Assembly: GCA_049509915.1 (NCBI GenBank)
Contig: JBEKZL010000054.1
Location: 1 to 52,713, forward strand
Length of the DNA stretch: 52,713 nucleotides
Reading direction: 5' to 3'
DNA from: JBEKYD01 sp049509915
GTDB lineage: Bacteria; Acidobacteriota; Terriglobia; Bryobacterales; Bryobacteraceae
Shown: positions 1 through 7,613 of the stretch, piece by piece
How positions within the stretch are numbered: the stretch's first letter is position 1
How the letters are laid out: each line of letters opens with the position of its first letter
Translations under genes and position numbers: made by a program
Notes under the pieces: generated by a model
The model's input: the letters and a program-made list of their open reading frames with translations, nothing else
Told to the model about the DNA's origin: nothing
Database searches by the model: none

Positions 1-120
1 CTCAAAAAAGCTCTTGCCGCGGTGGTCACCGACGCGGTACAACAAGCTCAGTCCTGGACGCGGTCCGTTGGCCGGTTTTGAAGTGACCCTCTATGGCCGC
101 ATTTGAGGTGACCACCGAGG
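1..120. mobile_element. Probable terminal repeats of an IS21-like element (edge of window)
   Basis: Two imperfect 20-base direct copies, 69-88 and 94-113, differ at only a few positions; both read TGGCCG, then a T-rich core, then GTGACC. Multiple tandem copies of a TTTTGA-GTGACC type repeat are typical of IS21-family ends. The rest of the element would lie to the left, outside the window. An open frame entering from the left edge stops at 81 and cannot be identified. The family call is from memory of such ends; no transposase is visible. Confidence 0.35.
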
Positions 121-239
121 TTAGGGCTGAACCTGTTCGTCCATGGCCGCCTTGGCAATTGGCGAGCAGGTCTTTCCACTCGGCACTAAAGGTCTTGCGC
201 CAGCCTGCCGATATAAATCCAGGAAGGAATTCTCGTTCA

Positions 240-1382
240 ATGGTAAATCGGATTGTTGCGGGCTTCAGCCTGTTGATCATCTCACTTGTCTCTGCTTGCC
301 TGTTTCCGGGCAGTCGGGTGTTGCTGCTGTTATCGCTGCTCCTTTGCAGCGGCCTGGGTTGGCTCACCGTTCAAAGCGCTCGCACCATCGAACGGCACAC
401 AACCTTCCTGGAAGGGACTCTAGACGCCGTTCCGCAACCTATTACGGTCACGGATCTGGCCATGCATTGGGTATTCGTGAATAAAACGACCGAGCAACTC
501 CTCAAGCGAACCAGGCAACAGGTCAAGGGCCGGCACTGTTCGGAGTGGCAGGCGCACATCTGCAACACGGACAAGTGCGGTATTGCGAGCCTCCGCAACG
601 GTCGTCCGCGAACCAACTACATGCAGGACATGGGCAACGGTACTTCTCGCGGCATGCAAGTGGATACTTCCTACATCGTGGACAAGTCCGGCAACCGCCT
701 TGGCCATGTGGAAATCGTAACTGATGTCCACGCGCAAAATGAGTTGGCCGATCTGCATTCAAAGCTGGCCGCATCCCTCGAAGAAATGACCAGCACTATG
801 ACAGAGATCGGGGCGCAAACGAAGTCCAATGCGCAGAATGCAAGCGATGCCAATAAACTGGCGGATGCAACCCGCCAGACGATTGGCGGCCAAGTGACCG
901 AAATTCAGCACTTGAACGAGGTGATGCATGGCATCCAGGAATCGAGCCAGCAAATTACGCGGATCAACAAGGTAATTGACGAGATCGCGTTCCAGACCAA
1001 CATCCTCGCATTAAACGCGGCGGTGGAAGCGGCCCGCGCCGGCGAGTCTGGCGCGGGGTTTGCGGTTGTGGCGGATGAGGTACGGAACCTGGCCGGCCGG
1101 GCTGGCGAAGCCGCGAAGCAGACTTCGGAGTTGATCGGGCGATCCATCACAGCGGTTCGTCAAGGTGTGGATTTGGCAGCGCAAGTGGCGCAGTCGCTCG
1201 CCGGAATCAACGGGAAGGCGCAGCAGGTGAATGGAATCGTGGAGCAGATTGCCCGGGCGTCGTCCGAACAGTCTCAGGCCATTTCCGCCCTGGCCCAGGC
1301 AATGTCGGACCTGGGCTCGACAGCCCTGAAATCGGCCGGAACAGCGGAGGGCGCGGACTTAGTCCGGATTTCACAACCATAA
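240..1382 (+). CDS. Methyl-accepting chemotaxis protein with PAS domain
   Basis: A 380-residue signal transducer that would control CheA/CheW and so bias motility. Two hydrophobic segments at about residues 6-20 and 27-43 anchor it, with almost no periplasmic loop, so the input is probably cytoplasmic. Residues about 55-140 look like a PAS domain (motif DAVPQPITVTDL and following), which contains several cysteines. The rest is the coiled-coil MCP signalling domain, with the highly conserved hairpin tip at about 247-272 (IDEIAFQTNILALNAAVEAA). There is no HAMP domain. The ATG at 240 is preferred because AGGAAGG lies at 221-227 and the protein then starts at the first membrane segment. A frame open from 93 would begin inside the IS-like repeats. 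It stands alone, with no che genes nearby. Confidence 0.9.
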   Translation: MVNRIVAGFSLLIISLVSACLFPGSRVLLLLSLLLCSGLGWLTVQSARTIERHTTFLEGTLDAVPQPITVTDLAMHWVFVNKTTEQLLKRTRQQVKGRHCSEWQAHICNTDKCGIASLRNGRPRTNYMQDMGNGTSRGMQVDTSYIVDKSGNRLGHVEIVTDVHAQNELADLHSKLAASLEEMTSTMTEIGAQTKSNAQNASDANKLADATRQTIGGQVTEIQHLNEVMHGIQESSQQITRINKVIDEIAFQTNILALNAAVEAARAGESGAGFAVVADEVRNLAGRAGEAAKQTSELIGRSITAVRQGVDLAAQVAQSLAGINGKAQQVNGIVEQIARASSEQSQAISALAQAMSDLGSTALKSAGTAEGADLVRISQP

Positions 1383-1556
1383 CCGCCTAATGTGGGAATC
1401 TCGCATCTGAAAGCGTCAAGTCTGAAAGCGTCGAGATTTCGATCGGTCTTCAGAAGCCGAAAAGCCTCGTATATCGTCACGTCGAGTTTCCTGCTTGAGG
1501 GTGAGATGCCCTTCCATCCCTCTTAAGGCACTCGAAAACCTGCTGGCGCGGCGAGG

Positions 1557-2555
1557 CTACCCCAGCAGCGCGTTTACCTTCCGCATCACTTCGAAGGCAT
1601 CGGCGACGTAGAGCACGTCGGCTTTGCCGCGCGCCCAACCGCAGTTGGCGTCCAGGTTCACGGCGCGGCGTTCGGTGACGAAGCGCCAGCCAACTACGTG
1701 CGGTTCTTCTCCGTGGCAGCACGTGGAAAGGCCTTTGGGATGTCGGGGAGAGGCGCCGGTCTGTCCGATCTGGTTCAGGTGGGTCATGAAGGGCAGGACT
1801 GCCTCGCCTTCGCCGCTCAAATCCACCAGCGATTTGCTGCCGCCGAGGGAAGCTTGCGTCTTCGCGAGGAATCCCAGAATCAGCTCTTCGGCTTCGCGCG
1901 GGTGCGGCTGGCCATCGGCCTGCTTCTTGGTCCAGCCGGCACCGGCGACGAATAGCAGGCGCGCGTCGGGCCGGATGGTCTCGACACCCGATTGCGGAGA
2001 GCGAACACCGGTGACCGTGGTTCGCAAAGGCGGAAGGGTGACGGCCACGCTTTCGACGGATGCCTCGCCCGGTTTTCCTGTCCAGGCGGCACGGCAGCCG
2101 CTTTCGAGCAGAATGAACCATGGCCGCGCGGTGCGGCTCACTGCGGCTTCCATCCGCTGGCGATAATACCAGCGCGAGATGGATGGACCGCCGGCAACGG
2201 AGGTGACGTGCGTATCGATGGCGCCGTTCAACCGGTGCGCTACGCCAGGCAGGGCGCGATTGGCGCGCACGGACGCCGCGGCGATGACGATAGTCGCGCC
2301 GGCGGCGCGCGCTACGGCTTCGGCCGCCGCGGCATCGGTCGCGTAGCGCGACTGGCCGAATTCCTCTCCACTCACGCCCAGAAAACGCGCCGCGCCGCAA
2401 TTGGCCACTTGGCTCGCGGCGCCGGCGACCGAGGCACCGATCAACCCTACCGTCAGCGGCACACCCATTGCCACGGCCGCTCCCAAAGCTTCCAGGGCCG
2501 GTTTCGCCAGCGATCCATCGGATTCGGTGAAAGCGAGAAATAGAATGGTGTCCAT
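1557..2555 (-). CDS. etfA: Electron transfer flavoprotein alpha subunit (divergent EtfA/FixB)
   Basis: A 332-residue EtfA-type protein, last gene of a four-gene minus-strand cluster. With EtfB it would pass electrons from the acyl-CoA dehydrogenase at 5216 to the quinone-reductase-like protein at 3516. The N-terminal half is an ETF domain. The C-terminal part aligns with the FAD domain through IGQTG and the ending ADVLYVADAFEVM. However, the usual GISGAIQH FAD-contact motif is not present; the equivalent stretch reads STCCHGEEPHVVGW and contains two adjacent Cys. Cofactor binding may therefore differ from canonical ETF. It starts 18 bases after etfB, consistent with one transcript. Confidence 0.85.
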   Translation of the reverse strand: MDTILFLAFTESDGSLAKPALEALGAAVAMGVPLTVGLIGASVAGAASQVANCGAARFLGVSGEEFGQSRYATDAAAAEAVARAAGATIVIAAASVRANRALPGVAHRLNGAIDTHVTSVAGGPSISRWYYRQRMEAAVSRTARPWFILLESGCRAAWTGKPGEASVESVAVTLPPLRTTVTGVRSPQSGVETIRPDARLLFVAGAGWTKKQADGQPHPREAEELILGFLAKTQASLGGSKSLVDLSGEGEAVLPFMTHLNQIGQTGASPRHPKGLSTCCHGEEPHVVGWRFVTERRAVNLDANCGWARGKADVLYVADAFEVMRKVNALLG

Positions 2556-2573
2556 GTCAGTCTCCGTTGAGCG

Positions 2574-3380
2574 TTATTCTCCCTTGACCCAGGCGACGAT
2601 TTCGCGGGCAATCTCGTCGGGGGAAAGGTCCTTCACCACCTTGGTCGAGCGCTGCTGGCGGGGCAGCGTGACGGAGAGGAATTGCGGCTGAGAGCCGGCC
2701 AGGCTGGCAGCACGGGCTTTCTGCAGCGCCGGCATAATCGTGCGCATGTTCAGCATGCCGATCTGCGGATTGTTGCGCGGCTCCGCGAGGCTGCCGGTGG
2801 CCCAGCCGACCAGCGCGGGCGGGCCGGCGCAGACCGATACCTGGTGCCGTCCGCCTTCGATCCGTTCCAGGATCTCGAACGATCCATCCTCGCGCGGCGC
2901 CAGCGAATCCACACCCTGGAATTGATCGACAATTCCGAGCCGCTCGCCCACCATCTGCATGGTGGCGCCGGCGCCGCGGGTAGCCGATTCCCAGCCGCCA
3001 AATACCAGCAGCCGCTGGCGATCCAGGCCGGGAATGCTTTCGATGGCGGCGGCCAGCGCGCCGCTCACGCCCACTGGATCGGTGAAAGCGCCGGCCGGCC
3101 CGTCAATCGGCACCAGCTCGAATGGGGCTTTCTGCGCCACGGTCATCATCACCTGCTGCAGCTTGGCTTTGGGACCCAGGCTCACCAGCCACACCTTGCT
3201 GCCGCCAGAATTCCGAGCTAGGTTGGCGGCTTCAAATAGCGCATGAGCGGCCCATGGGTCGAGCACCGCCGGCAGCATGGTCTCATTCTTCAGCGAGGGC
3301 CCCGCCGGACCCATCACCGGCTCCAATGTCTGTAGAGGATCGGGAACGATGCCTCCGCAAACGACGATGTGATAGCTCAT
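2574..3380 (-). CDS. etfB: Electron transfer flavoprotein beta subunit
   Basis: A 268-residue EtfB/FixA family protein, close to the usual 250-280. It begins with the typical MSYHIVVCGGIVPDP and has the conserved LDPWAAHALFEAANLA segment where family members carry the nucleotide-domain helix. Together with EtfA it forms the soluble FAD/AMP heterodimer. It lies in a cluster with an acyl-CoA dehydrogenase and a FixC-like flavoprotein, so oxidation of an acyl-CoA with quinone as acceptor is the likely task. Whether it can bifurcate electrons (FixA type) cannot be decided by eye. The 135-base gap before it holds a dispersed palindrome (3407-3495). Confidence 0.88.
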   Translation of the reverse strand: MSYHIVVCGGIVPDPLQTLEPVMGPAGPSLKNETMLPAVLDPWAAHALFEAANLARNSGGSKVWLVSLGPKAKLQQVMMTVAQKAPFELVPIDGPAGAFTDPVGVSGALAAAIESIPGLDRQRLLVFGGWESATRGAGATMQMVGERLGIVDQFQGVDSLAPREDGSFEILERIEGGRHQVSVCAGPPALVGWATGSLAEPRNNPQIGMLNMRTIMPALQKARAASLAGSQPQFLSVTLPRQQRSTKVVKDLSPDEIAREIVAWVKGE

Positions 3381-3406
3381 AAATAATTATTAGCAGCTCT
3401 CATTTC

Positions 3407-3495
3407 GGCAACCGCTCCCTCACGGTCGCGGCTCGCTCTCATGCCTTGTAGCGCGTCAAGCTGCCAGTCAGAACTGCGACCGTAAGGGAGCGGTT
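3407..3495. repeat. Dispersed palindromic repeat, family 1, copy A
   Basis: Left arm 3407-3435 (core CAACCGCTCCCTCACGGTCG) pairs with right arm 3476-3495 (GCGACCGTAAGGGAGCGGTT) with one mismatch over the shared 20 bases. The loop is about 40 bases. Other copies are at 7515-7591, 16097-16114, 34394-34485 and 47374-47443. It sits inside the ETF cluster, between etfB and the upstream oxidoreductase gene, where it could affect mRNA processing. Confidence 0.85.
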
Positions 3496-3515
3496 TTCAG
3501 ACCTGCCCCGTACAT

Positions 3516-5219
3516 TCAATTCTCAGCCGAATGCAGCCCTCCCGCTCCGGCTTCGAAGGAAATGGCGCCGGCCGGGCAGTTCCACAGGCAGGCGCCGCAA
3601 TACACGCACTTTTCACGGTCGAAGGCCGGCACGGCGCCCGTGCCCGGCGTGATGGCCTGACCGGAGCAGATCTCCACGCAGGTGTGCGCGTTGCAGTCTT
3701 CGCAAGCTGCCGAATCGGTGAAGCGCACGTGATCCGCATAGTCCGGCGCGGCCTGTACCTTGCCGCCCACCAGCAGCGCGTCCTGCAGCGACATCAGCAG
3801 CTTGCCATCGCAAGCGATCGCGGGCCAGCCGGCCCGCTCCATCAGAGCGTCGTGCGCGCCCGTGCCTTTGGCCGCGCACTCCTGCTGAATCCGCCGCACG
3901 TCGCCGGCCGGAATTCGTCCGCGATAGTATTCCGCGACGGGCGGCACCGGCTTGGGCTCGCCGTCGATGGTGAACCGGCCCTTCGTCATGCCCGCCAGCG
4001 CCATGCCCGCCAGACCCGCGATCACGCCGCGGTTGAAGCCGTCGCGGGCCCGCTCGGCAATGCGGCCTTCCGCTTCCACCCAGCTTGCCCGTCGCCGCCG
4101 TACGTAAGTGTCTTCCAGGTTTTGGCGCGTGAACGGACGGCCTTCCTTCATCAGCTCGACCACGCCTTCGGCCAGTTGCGTGCCCGTGGTCCAGGCTTCA
4201 TCCACGCCCGAACCGGTCAGCACGTTGGTGCTGCCGGAGCCCTCGCCGATGCGCGCCCAACCGTCGCCTGCCAGGTAGGGCTCGCCGCGCCGGCCCGATT
4301 CCGCCAGCGATTTCGCACCCCAGGAACGGAGCGTGCCGCCCTCCAGATAGCGCCACAAATAGGGATGCTGCACATAATGCTGCAAATATCGATACGAGGT
4401 CCTCACCGGGCAGCGAAACCACGACGGCACAAAGATTCCCACCGAGGCCACGCGTTCCGGATGCACGTAGAAGAAGCCGAAAATTTCCGGCTCCGGATAA
4501 CCGAACGTGTGAAACACCGTACCAGGCTCGAGATCGACGTGCTCCGGTAGATCGATCACCATCTTGGCGCCCACGGCCCATTCGCGCGGATGATGCCCGG
4601 GGGGAAGGCCGAATCGTTCGTCGAGCCGCCGGCCGACCGCGCCCACCGGCCCATCGCCGACTACCGTCAGGGGGGCGCGAACATCCATATCGGCAAGCTC
4701 GACGCCGGCCACCGAACCGCCCTCGATCCGCGGTCCTAAAACCGGAGTGCCGGGCCAGATCTGCACCGCGCCGGAGCCCATGAGCTGGCTGCCCACCCAC
4801 TGGTTGAACTGGCCGATGGAGAAAAGGAATCCGCCGTCCTTGCGCAGGAACGGCGGCGTGTAGGGCAGTTCCACCGCGTGGTGGCGGGCTACTCGAAACG
4901 AGCCAATGGCGCGGTCCGCCAGGCGCAGCCCGGCCGAGCGGCGGCTGGCGCCAACCGGGTCGAGCAGGTAGAGCACCTTTTCGTGGGCCACCCGCGCCGC
5001 CATGGGGATTTCCGCCGGATCGAGATCGGGAAAGCTGGCGCGAATCCCGCGCGCGCGTGTGACCGCCCCGGAAACGCCGAAAGCGATATCGTCGGCACGC
5101 TCGTAACAGATCACGTTGGGAGACAGGCCGGAACGGGCGAGCGTGGTTAGAAATCCGCCCATGGCCGGGCCGAAACCCACGCAGACGATATCGACGTCGA
5201 GGACGGGCCGGTCGCTCAT
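3516..5219 (-). CDS. ETF:quinone oxidoreductase-like flavoprotein with fused C-terminal ferredoxin domain
   Basis: A 567-residue FixC/ETF-QO-like protein. The N-terminus holds a Rossmann FAD motif GFGPAMGG at residues 15-22. A long substrate/quinone-binding region follows, then a conserved IGEGSGSTNVLTGSGVDEA segment near the flavin. The last 65 residues are ferredoxin-like, with CEDCNAHTCVEIC from about 506 and CVYCGACLWNCP at 538-549; this is the part encoded separately by fixX in nitrogen fixers. It would accept electrons from EtfAB and reduce quinone at the membrane. The start at 5219 was chosen because its ATG overlaps the dehydrogenase stop (ATGA), implying translational coupling. The frame is open further upstream but only into the dehydrogenase gene. 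Confidence 0.87.
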   Translation of the reverse strand: MSDRPVLDVDIVCVGFGPAMGGFLTTLARSGLSPNVICYERADDIAFGVSGAVTRARGIRASFPDLDPAEIPMAARVAHEKVLYLLDPVGASRRSAGLRLADRAIGSFRVARHHAVELPYTPPFLRKDGGFLFSIGQFNQWVGSQLMGSGAVQIWPGTPVLGPRIEGGSVAGVELADMDVRAPLTVVGDGPVGAVGRRLDERFGLPPGHHPREWAVGAKMVIDLPEHVDLEPGTVFHTFGYPEPEIFGFFYVHPERVASVGIFVPSWFRCPVRTSYRYLQHYVQHPYLWRYLEGGTLRSWGAKSLAESGRRGEPYLAGDGWARIGEGSGSTNVLTGSGVDEAWTTGTQLAEGVVELMKEGRPFTRQNLEDTYVRRRRASWVEAEGRIAERARDGFNRGVIAGLAGMALAGMTKGRFTIDGEPKPVPPVAEYYRGRIPAGDVRRIQQECAAKGTGAHDALMERAGWPAIACDGKLLMSLQDALLVGGKVQAAPDYADHVRFTDSAACEDCNAHTCVEICSGQAITPGTGAVPAFDREKCVYCGACLWNCPAGAISFEAGAGGLHSAEN

Positions 5220-7417
5220 GCGGGGTAGTCCAACGCCTCCGGAATCATGACGCGGGTAAGGGCTTCGGCGGCGCGGTCCTTGGCGAGCTGCGATCCGGTC
5301 AGGCAGCCATCCAGGCGCTGGCGCAGACGGGTGAATTGCTCCAGGCCGTCGAAGCGGGCGCAAGGGCCGGCCTTGCTGGGATGCGAGCCATCCGCCTCGA
5401 TCACCTCGGTGCAGGCCCGCGCCACGCTATCCATGCCGGGGATCAACGCTTCCAGGTCTTCCAGGTCGCCGGCCTGGTAGCAGGTGCGGCAGGCGTCGGA
5501 GTTCCAGGCCGGATGGCGGCAGTAGCCGAACACCAGCTCCGCGCAGATGCGGCCCACTTCGCCCGCCGCGCGCGCCGATTGCACGTGGCACAGATCGGTG
5601 AAGAACTGCACAAGGCCGGGCAGGGCTTCGGCCATGCCGGGATTCTGCGAACCTTTCTCTTCCAGCTCCAGCAGGTCCAGAATCTGGGCGCGGGAGGCCA
5701 CCAGCCAGCACAACGCGTCGGCCAGGGCGAAGGTCACCGCCTGGCGTGAGCTGTGATAGAGCTTCGAGCCATCGGCGTCGGTGGAACTTTGCAAATGCTG
5801 GAGGGTCCAGAACCACATCTCCATGGCTGTGGCCAGCGTGCAGGCGCCGGTGCCGGGGCGGGTGCCAGCGATTTCGCGCAGCCCCACGATCCACTGCCGG
5901 AATTGGGCCAGGAAAAGCTCGTCGGCCATGGTGACGCTGAGTTGCCGGCGCTGCACCGCCTCGGGGCCTTCATAGGTGGCCTCGAGCTGCGAATCCATCC
6001 ATTTGTGGCCGAGGAAGCCGGGGCAGTCTTCGGTGATCCCGTAGCCGCCCATCAGGCTGACGGCCTCGCGCATGGTGTTGGCGCCGTGGCCCGTATTCCA
6101 GAGCTTGGCGGCGGGGCAAATGACGTTGGCGACCGTATCGAGCAGGGCGCAACGCACCAGCGGGTCGTCCGAAGGCGTGGCGGCGCCGAGCGATTCCAGC
6201 GCCTGCTTCTGCGCGCGCCGCATGGCTTTGAGCGTCGCCGAACCGCCGCCAATTCCCATTTCCGCGAAGACCTCGGCGCGGCGGCGCTCGATCGGATCGA
6301 GCTCGTCGAACACCCTGGCCGCCTGGAATCCCAGCGATGCCGAAGCTTCTCCAGTGGCCCAGATATCCACCAGGCGATGCACTACGTCGGCTTTGAGCTG
6401 CAATCCGAATTCGTAGCGCGGCGATCCGGGCGACACCTGCTGGCTGCCGCGAAAACGCCCGCGCTGGTAGCGGATGATGGGCTCGATGGCGCTCAGCAGC
6501 TTGGCCGAAGTCATTATGGCGACCGTCACCCGGGTGCGTCGGAAAACGGCTTCGATGATTTCTCCGTGGCTGTAGCGGGGCACGATGACGCCGTCTTTGA
6601 CGGTGTAGCCGCCGATGATGCGGCTGGCCGGCACTTTCAGGCTGAAAACGGGGTCCTGGGTGGAGGACAGTTGGTGCACCAGCTTGCGGGTGGGCGTGCC
6701 GCGGTCGAAGATGCCGGGGTCGGTTTCTTCCAGGATCACCATGCAGCTCGACTTGATGCGCGGGTCGCCGGTATCGACGGCGGCGGTGACAAAGTTGGCA
6801 AAGCCCATGTTGGTGATGAAGCGGCCGCGCTTCTCCACCTGCAGAATGGGCTCGCCGCCTTCGTGCCATTCGGCGACGCTTACCCTGCCGCCCAGCATGC
6901 CGGTTTCGACGCCCACATAAGGCAGCGGTTCGGTGAGGGCGAAAGCCCCGCGCCAGGGCACCCGATCTTCACCGGGAGCGGCCGGCGCACACCGGCTCAT
7001 ATAGGTTCGGACCTGTTCGGGCGTGCCGCGCTCATGAATGGGCGACAGAGCCAGGCATCCCGCCAGGCTGGCGGTAGCGGAGCCGGCATCCACCCAGGCC
7101 AGCTCGTACGCCACCAGGGCCAGGGCCACATTCTTCGGCCCGGCGATGAATCCACCTTCCTCGGGATCCATGAAGACGGCGGTGATGCCGGATCCGTCGA
7201 AAGCCTGGAGGAGGCTAGCCTTTTCGGCAGTCCATTCGTGCGTGTTGCGGGCGCCGGCGGCTACCAGCCGCGCTACCGGACCGCGCGCCACGGCGCGGGC
7301 GGACTGCACCAACATCTGCAGGTCGTACCGGTCGGTAAACCGCCACAGAATCTGGCGGACATCGTCGCCCGGAAGGGCGCGCAAAGTGTCGAGTTTTCCT
7401 CCAACTGCAGTGGCCAC
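5216..7417 (-). CDS. Acyl-CoA dehydrogenase, long form with C-terminal extension
   Basis: A 733-residue acyl-CoA dehydrogenase family flavoenzyme, first gene of the ETF cluster. It would oxidise an acyl-CoA to the enoyl-CoA and pass electrons to EtfAB. The FAD-contact and base region reads GGYGITEDCPGF then TYEGPEAVQ, in which Glu483 is at the catalytic-base position. Ordinary family members have about 380 residues; this one has an N-terminal addition and about 240 extra residues after the catalytic core, as in VLCAD/ACAD9-like enzymes. The substrate cannot be read from the sequence. Upstream, 7443-7613 holds a dispersed palindrome and the divergent peptidase promoter. Confidence 0.88.
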   Translation of the reverse strand: MATAVGGKLDTLRALPGDDVRQILWRFTDRYDLQMLVQSARAVARGPVARLVAAGARNTHEWTAEKASLLQAFDGSGITAVFMDPEEGGFIAGPKNVALALVAYELAWVDAGSATASLAGCLALSPIHERGTPEQVRTYMSRCAPAAPGEDRVPWRGAFALTEPLPYVGVETGMLGGRVSVAEWHEGGEPILQVEKRGRFITNMGFANFVTAAVDTGDPRIKSSCMVILEETDPGIFDRGTPTRKLVHQLSSTQDPVFSLKVPASRIIGGYTVKDGVIVPRYSHGEIIEAVFRRTRVTVAIMTSAKLLSAIEPIIRYQRGRFRGSQQVSPGSPRYEFGLQLKADVVHRLVDIWATGEASASLGFQAARVFDELDPIERRRAEVFAEMGIGGGSATLKAMRRAQKQALESLGAATPSDDPLVRCALLDTVANVICPAAKLWNTGHGANTMREAVSLMGGYGITEDCPGFLGHKWMDSQLEATYEGPEAVQRRQLSVTMADELFLAQFRQWIVGLREIAGTRPGTGACTLATAMEMWFWTLQHLQSSTDADGSKLYHSSRQAVTFALADALCWLVASRAQILDLLELEEKGSQNPGMAEALPGLVQFFTDLCHVQSARAAGEVGRICAELVFGYCRHPAWNSDACRTCYQAGDLEDLEALIPGMDSVARACTEVIEADGSHPSKAGPCARFDGLEQFTRLRQRLDGCLTGSQLAKDRAAEALTRVMIPEALDYPA

Positions 7418-7514
7418 GGGGATACTCCTTTGTCGGAAATAAAGAGTTTAGCACCTGGTGTGTTATTTTTCATCGGGTAGGGTGAAGGATGTGATTAACC
7501 CAGCTGGAAAAATC

Positions 7515-7591
7515 CGTTCGCGGCTCGGCAAGTGACTGCAAACACGCAGCATCCGTAACCGAGCCCCGATCGCCAGGGAGCGGTTGCCCGC
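7515..7591. repeat. Dispersed palindromic repeat, family 1, copy B
   Basis: The right arm ending GGGAGCGGTTGCC (7577-7589) matches the family. The centre CGGCTCGGCAAGTGACTGCA (7521-7540) is shared with copy D at about 34417, so the loop as well as the arms is conserved between these two copies. The left arm is truncated here. It ends just before the -10-like box of the S9 peptidase gene. Confidence 0.75.
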
Positions 7592-7601
7592 CTGCCGACG
7601 G

Positions 7602-7607
7602 TATAAT
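7602..7607 (+). promoter_or_regulatory. -10-like TATAAT directly before the S9 peptidase start
   Basis: TATAAT ends six bases before the ATG at 7614. If used as a -10 box, transcription would begin at or within a few bases of the start codon, giving a leaderless or nearly leaderless mRNA. No Shine-Dalgarno sequence is seen. No convincing -35 box lies 17 bases upstream. Confidence 0.4.
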
Positions 7608-7613
7608 TCCCCA

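Noticed and set aside
1..81. Open frame entering from the left edge (ends at 81)
   Set aside because: Only 26 residues are visible, without any recognisable motif; it may be the end of a transposase gene but this cannot be supported.
5753..7480. Very long plus-strand open frame opposite the acyl-CoA dehydrogenase gene
   Set aside because: It mirrors the codon structure of a strongly supported minus-strand gene, has no recognisable domain and is His/Gly/Ala-rich as antisense frames in GC-rich DNA are.
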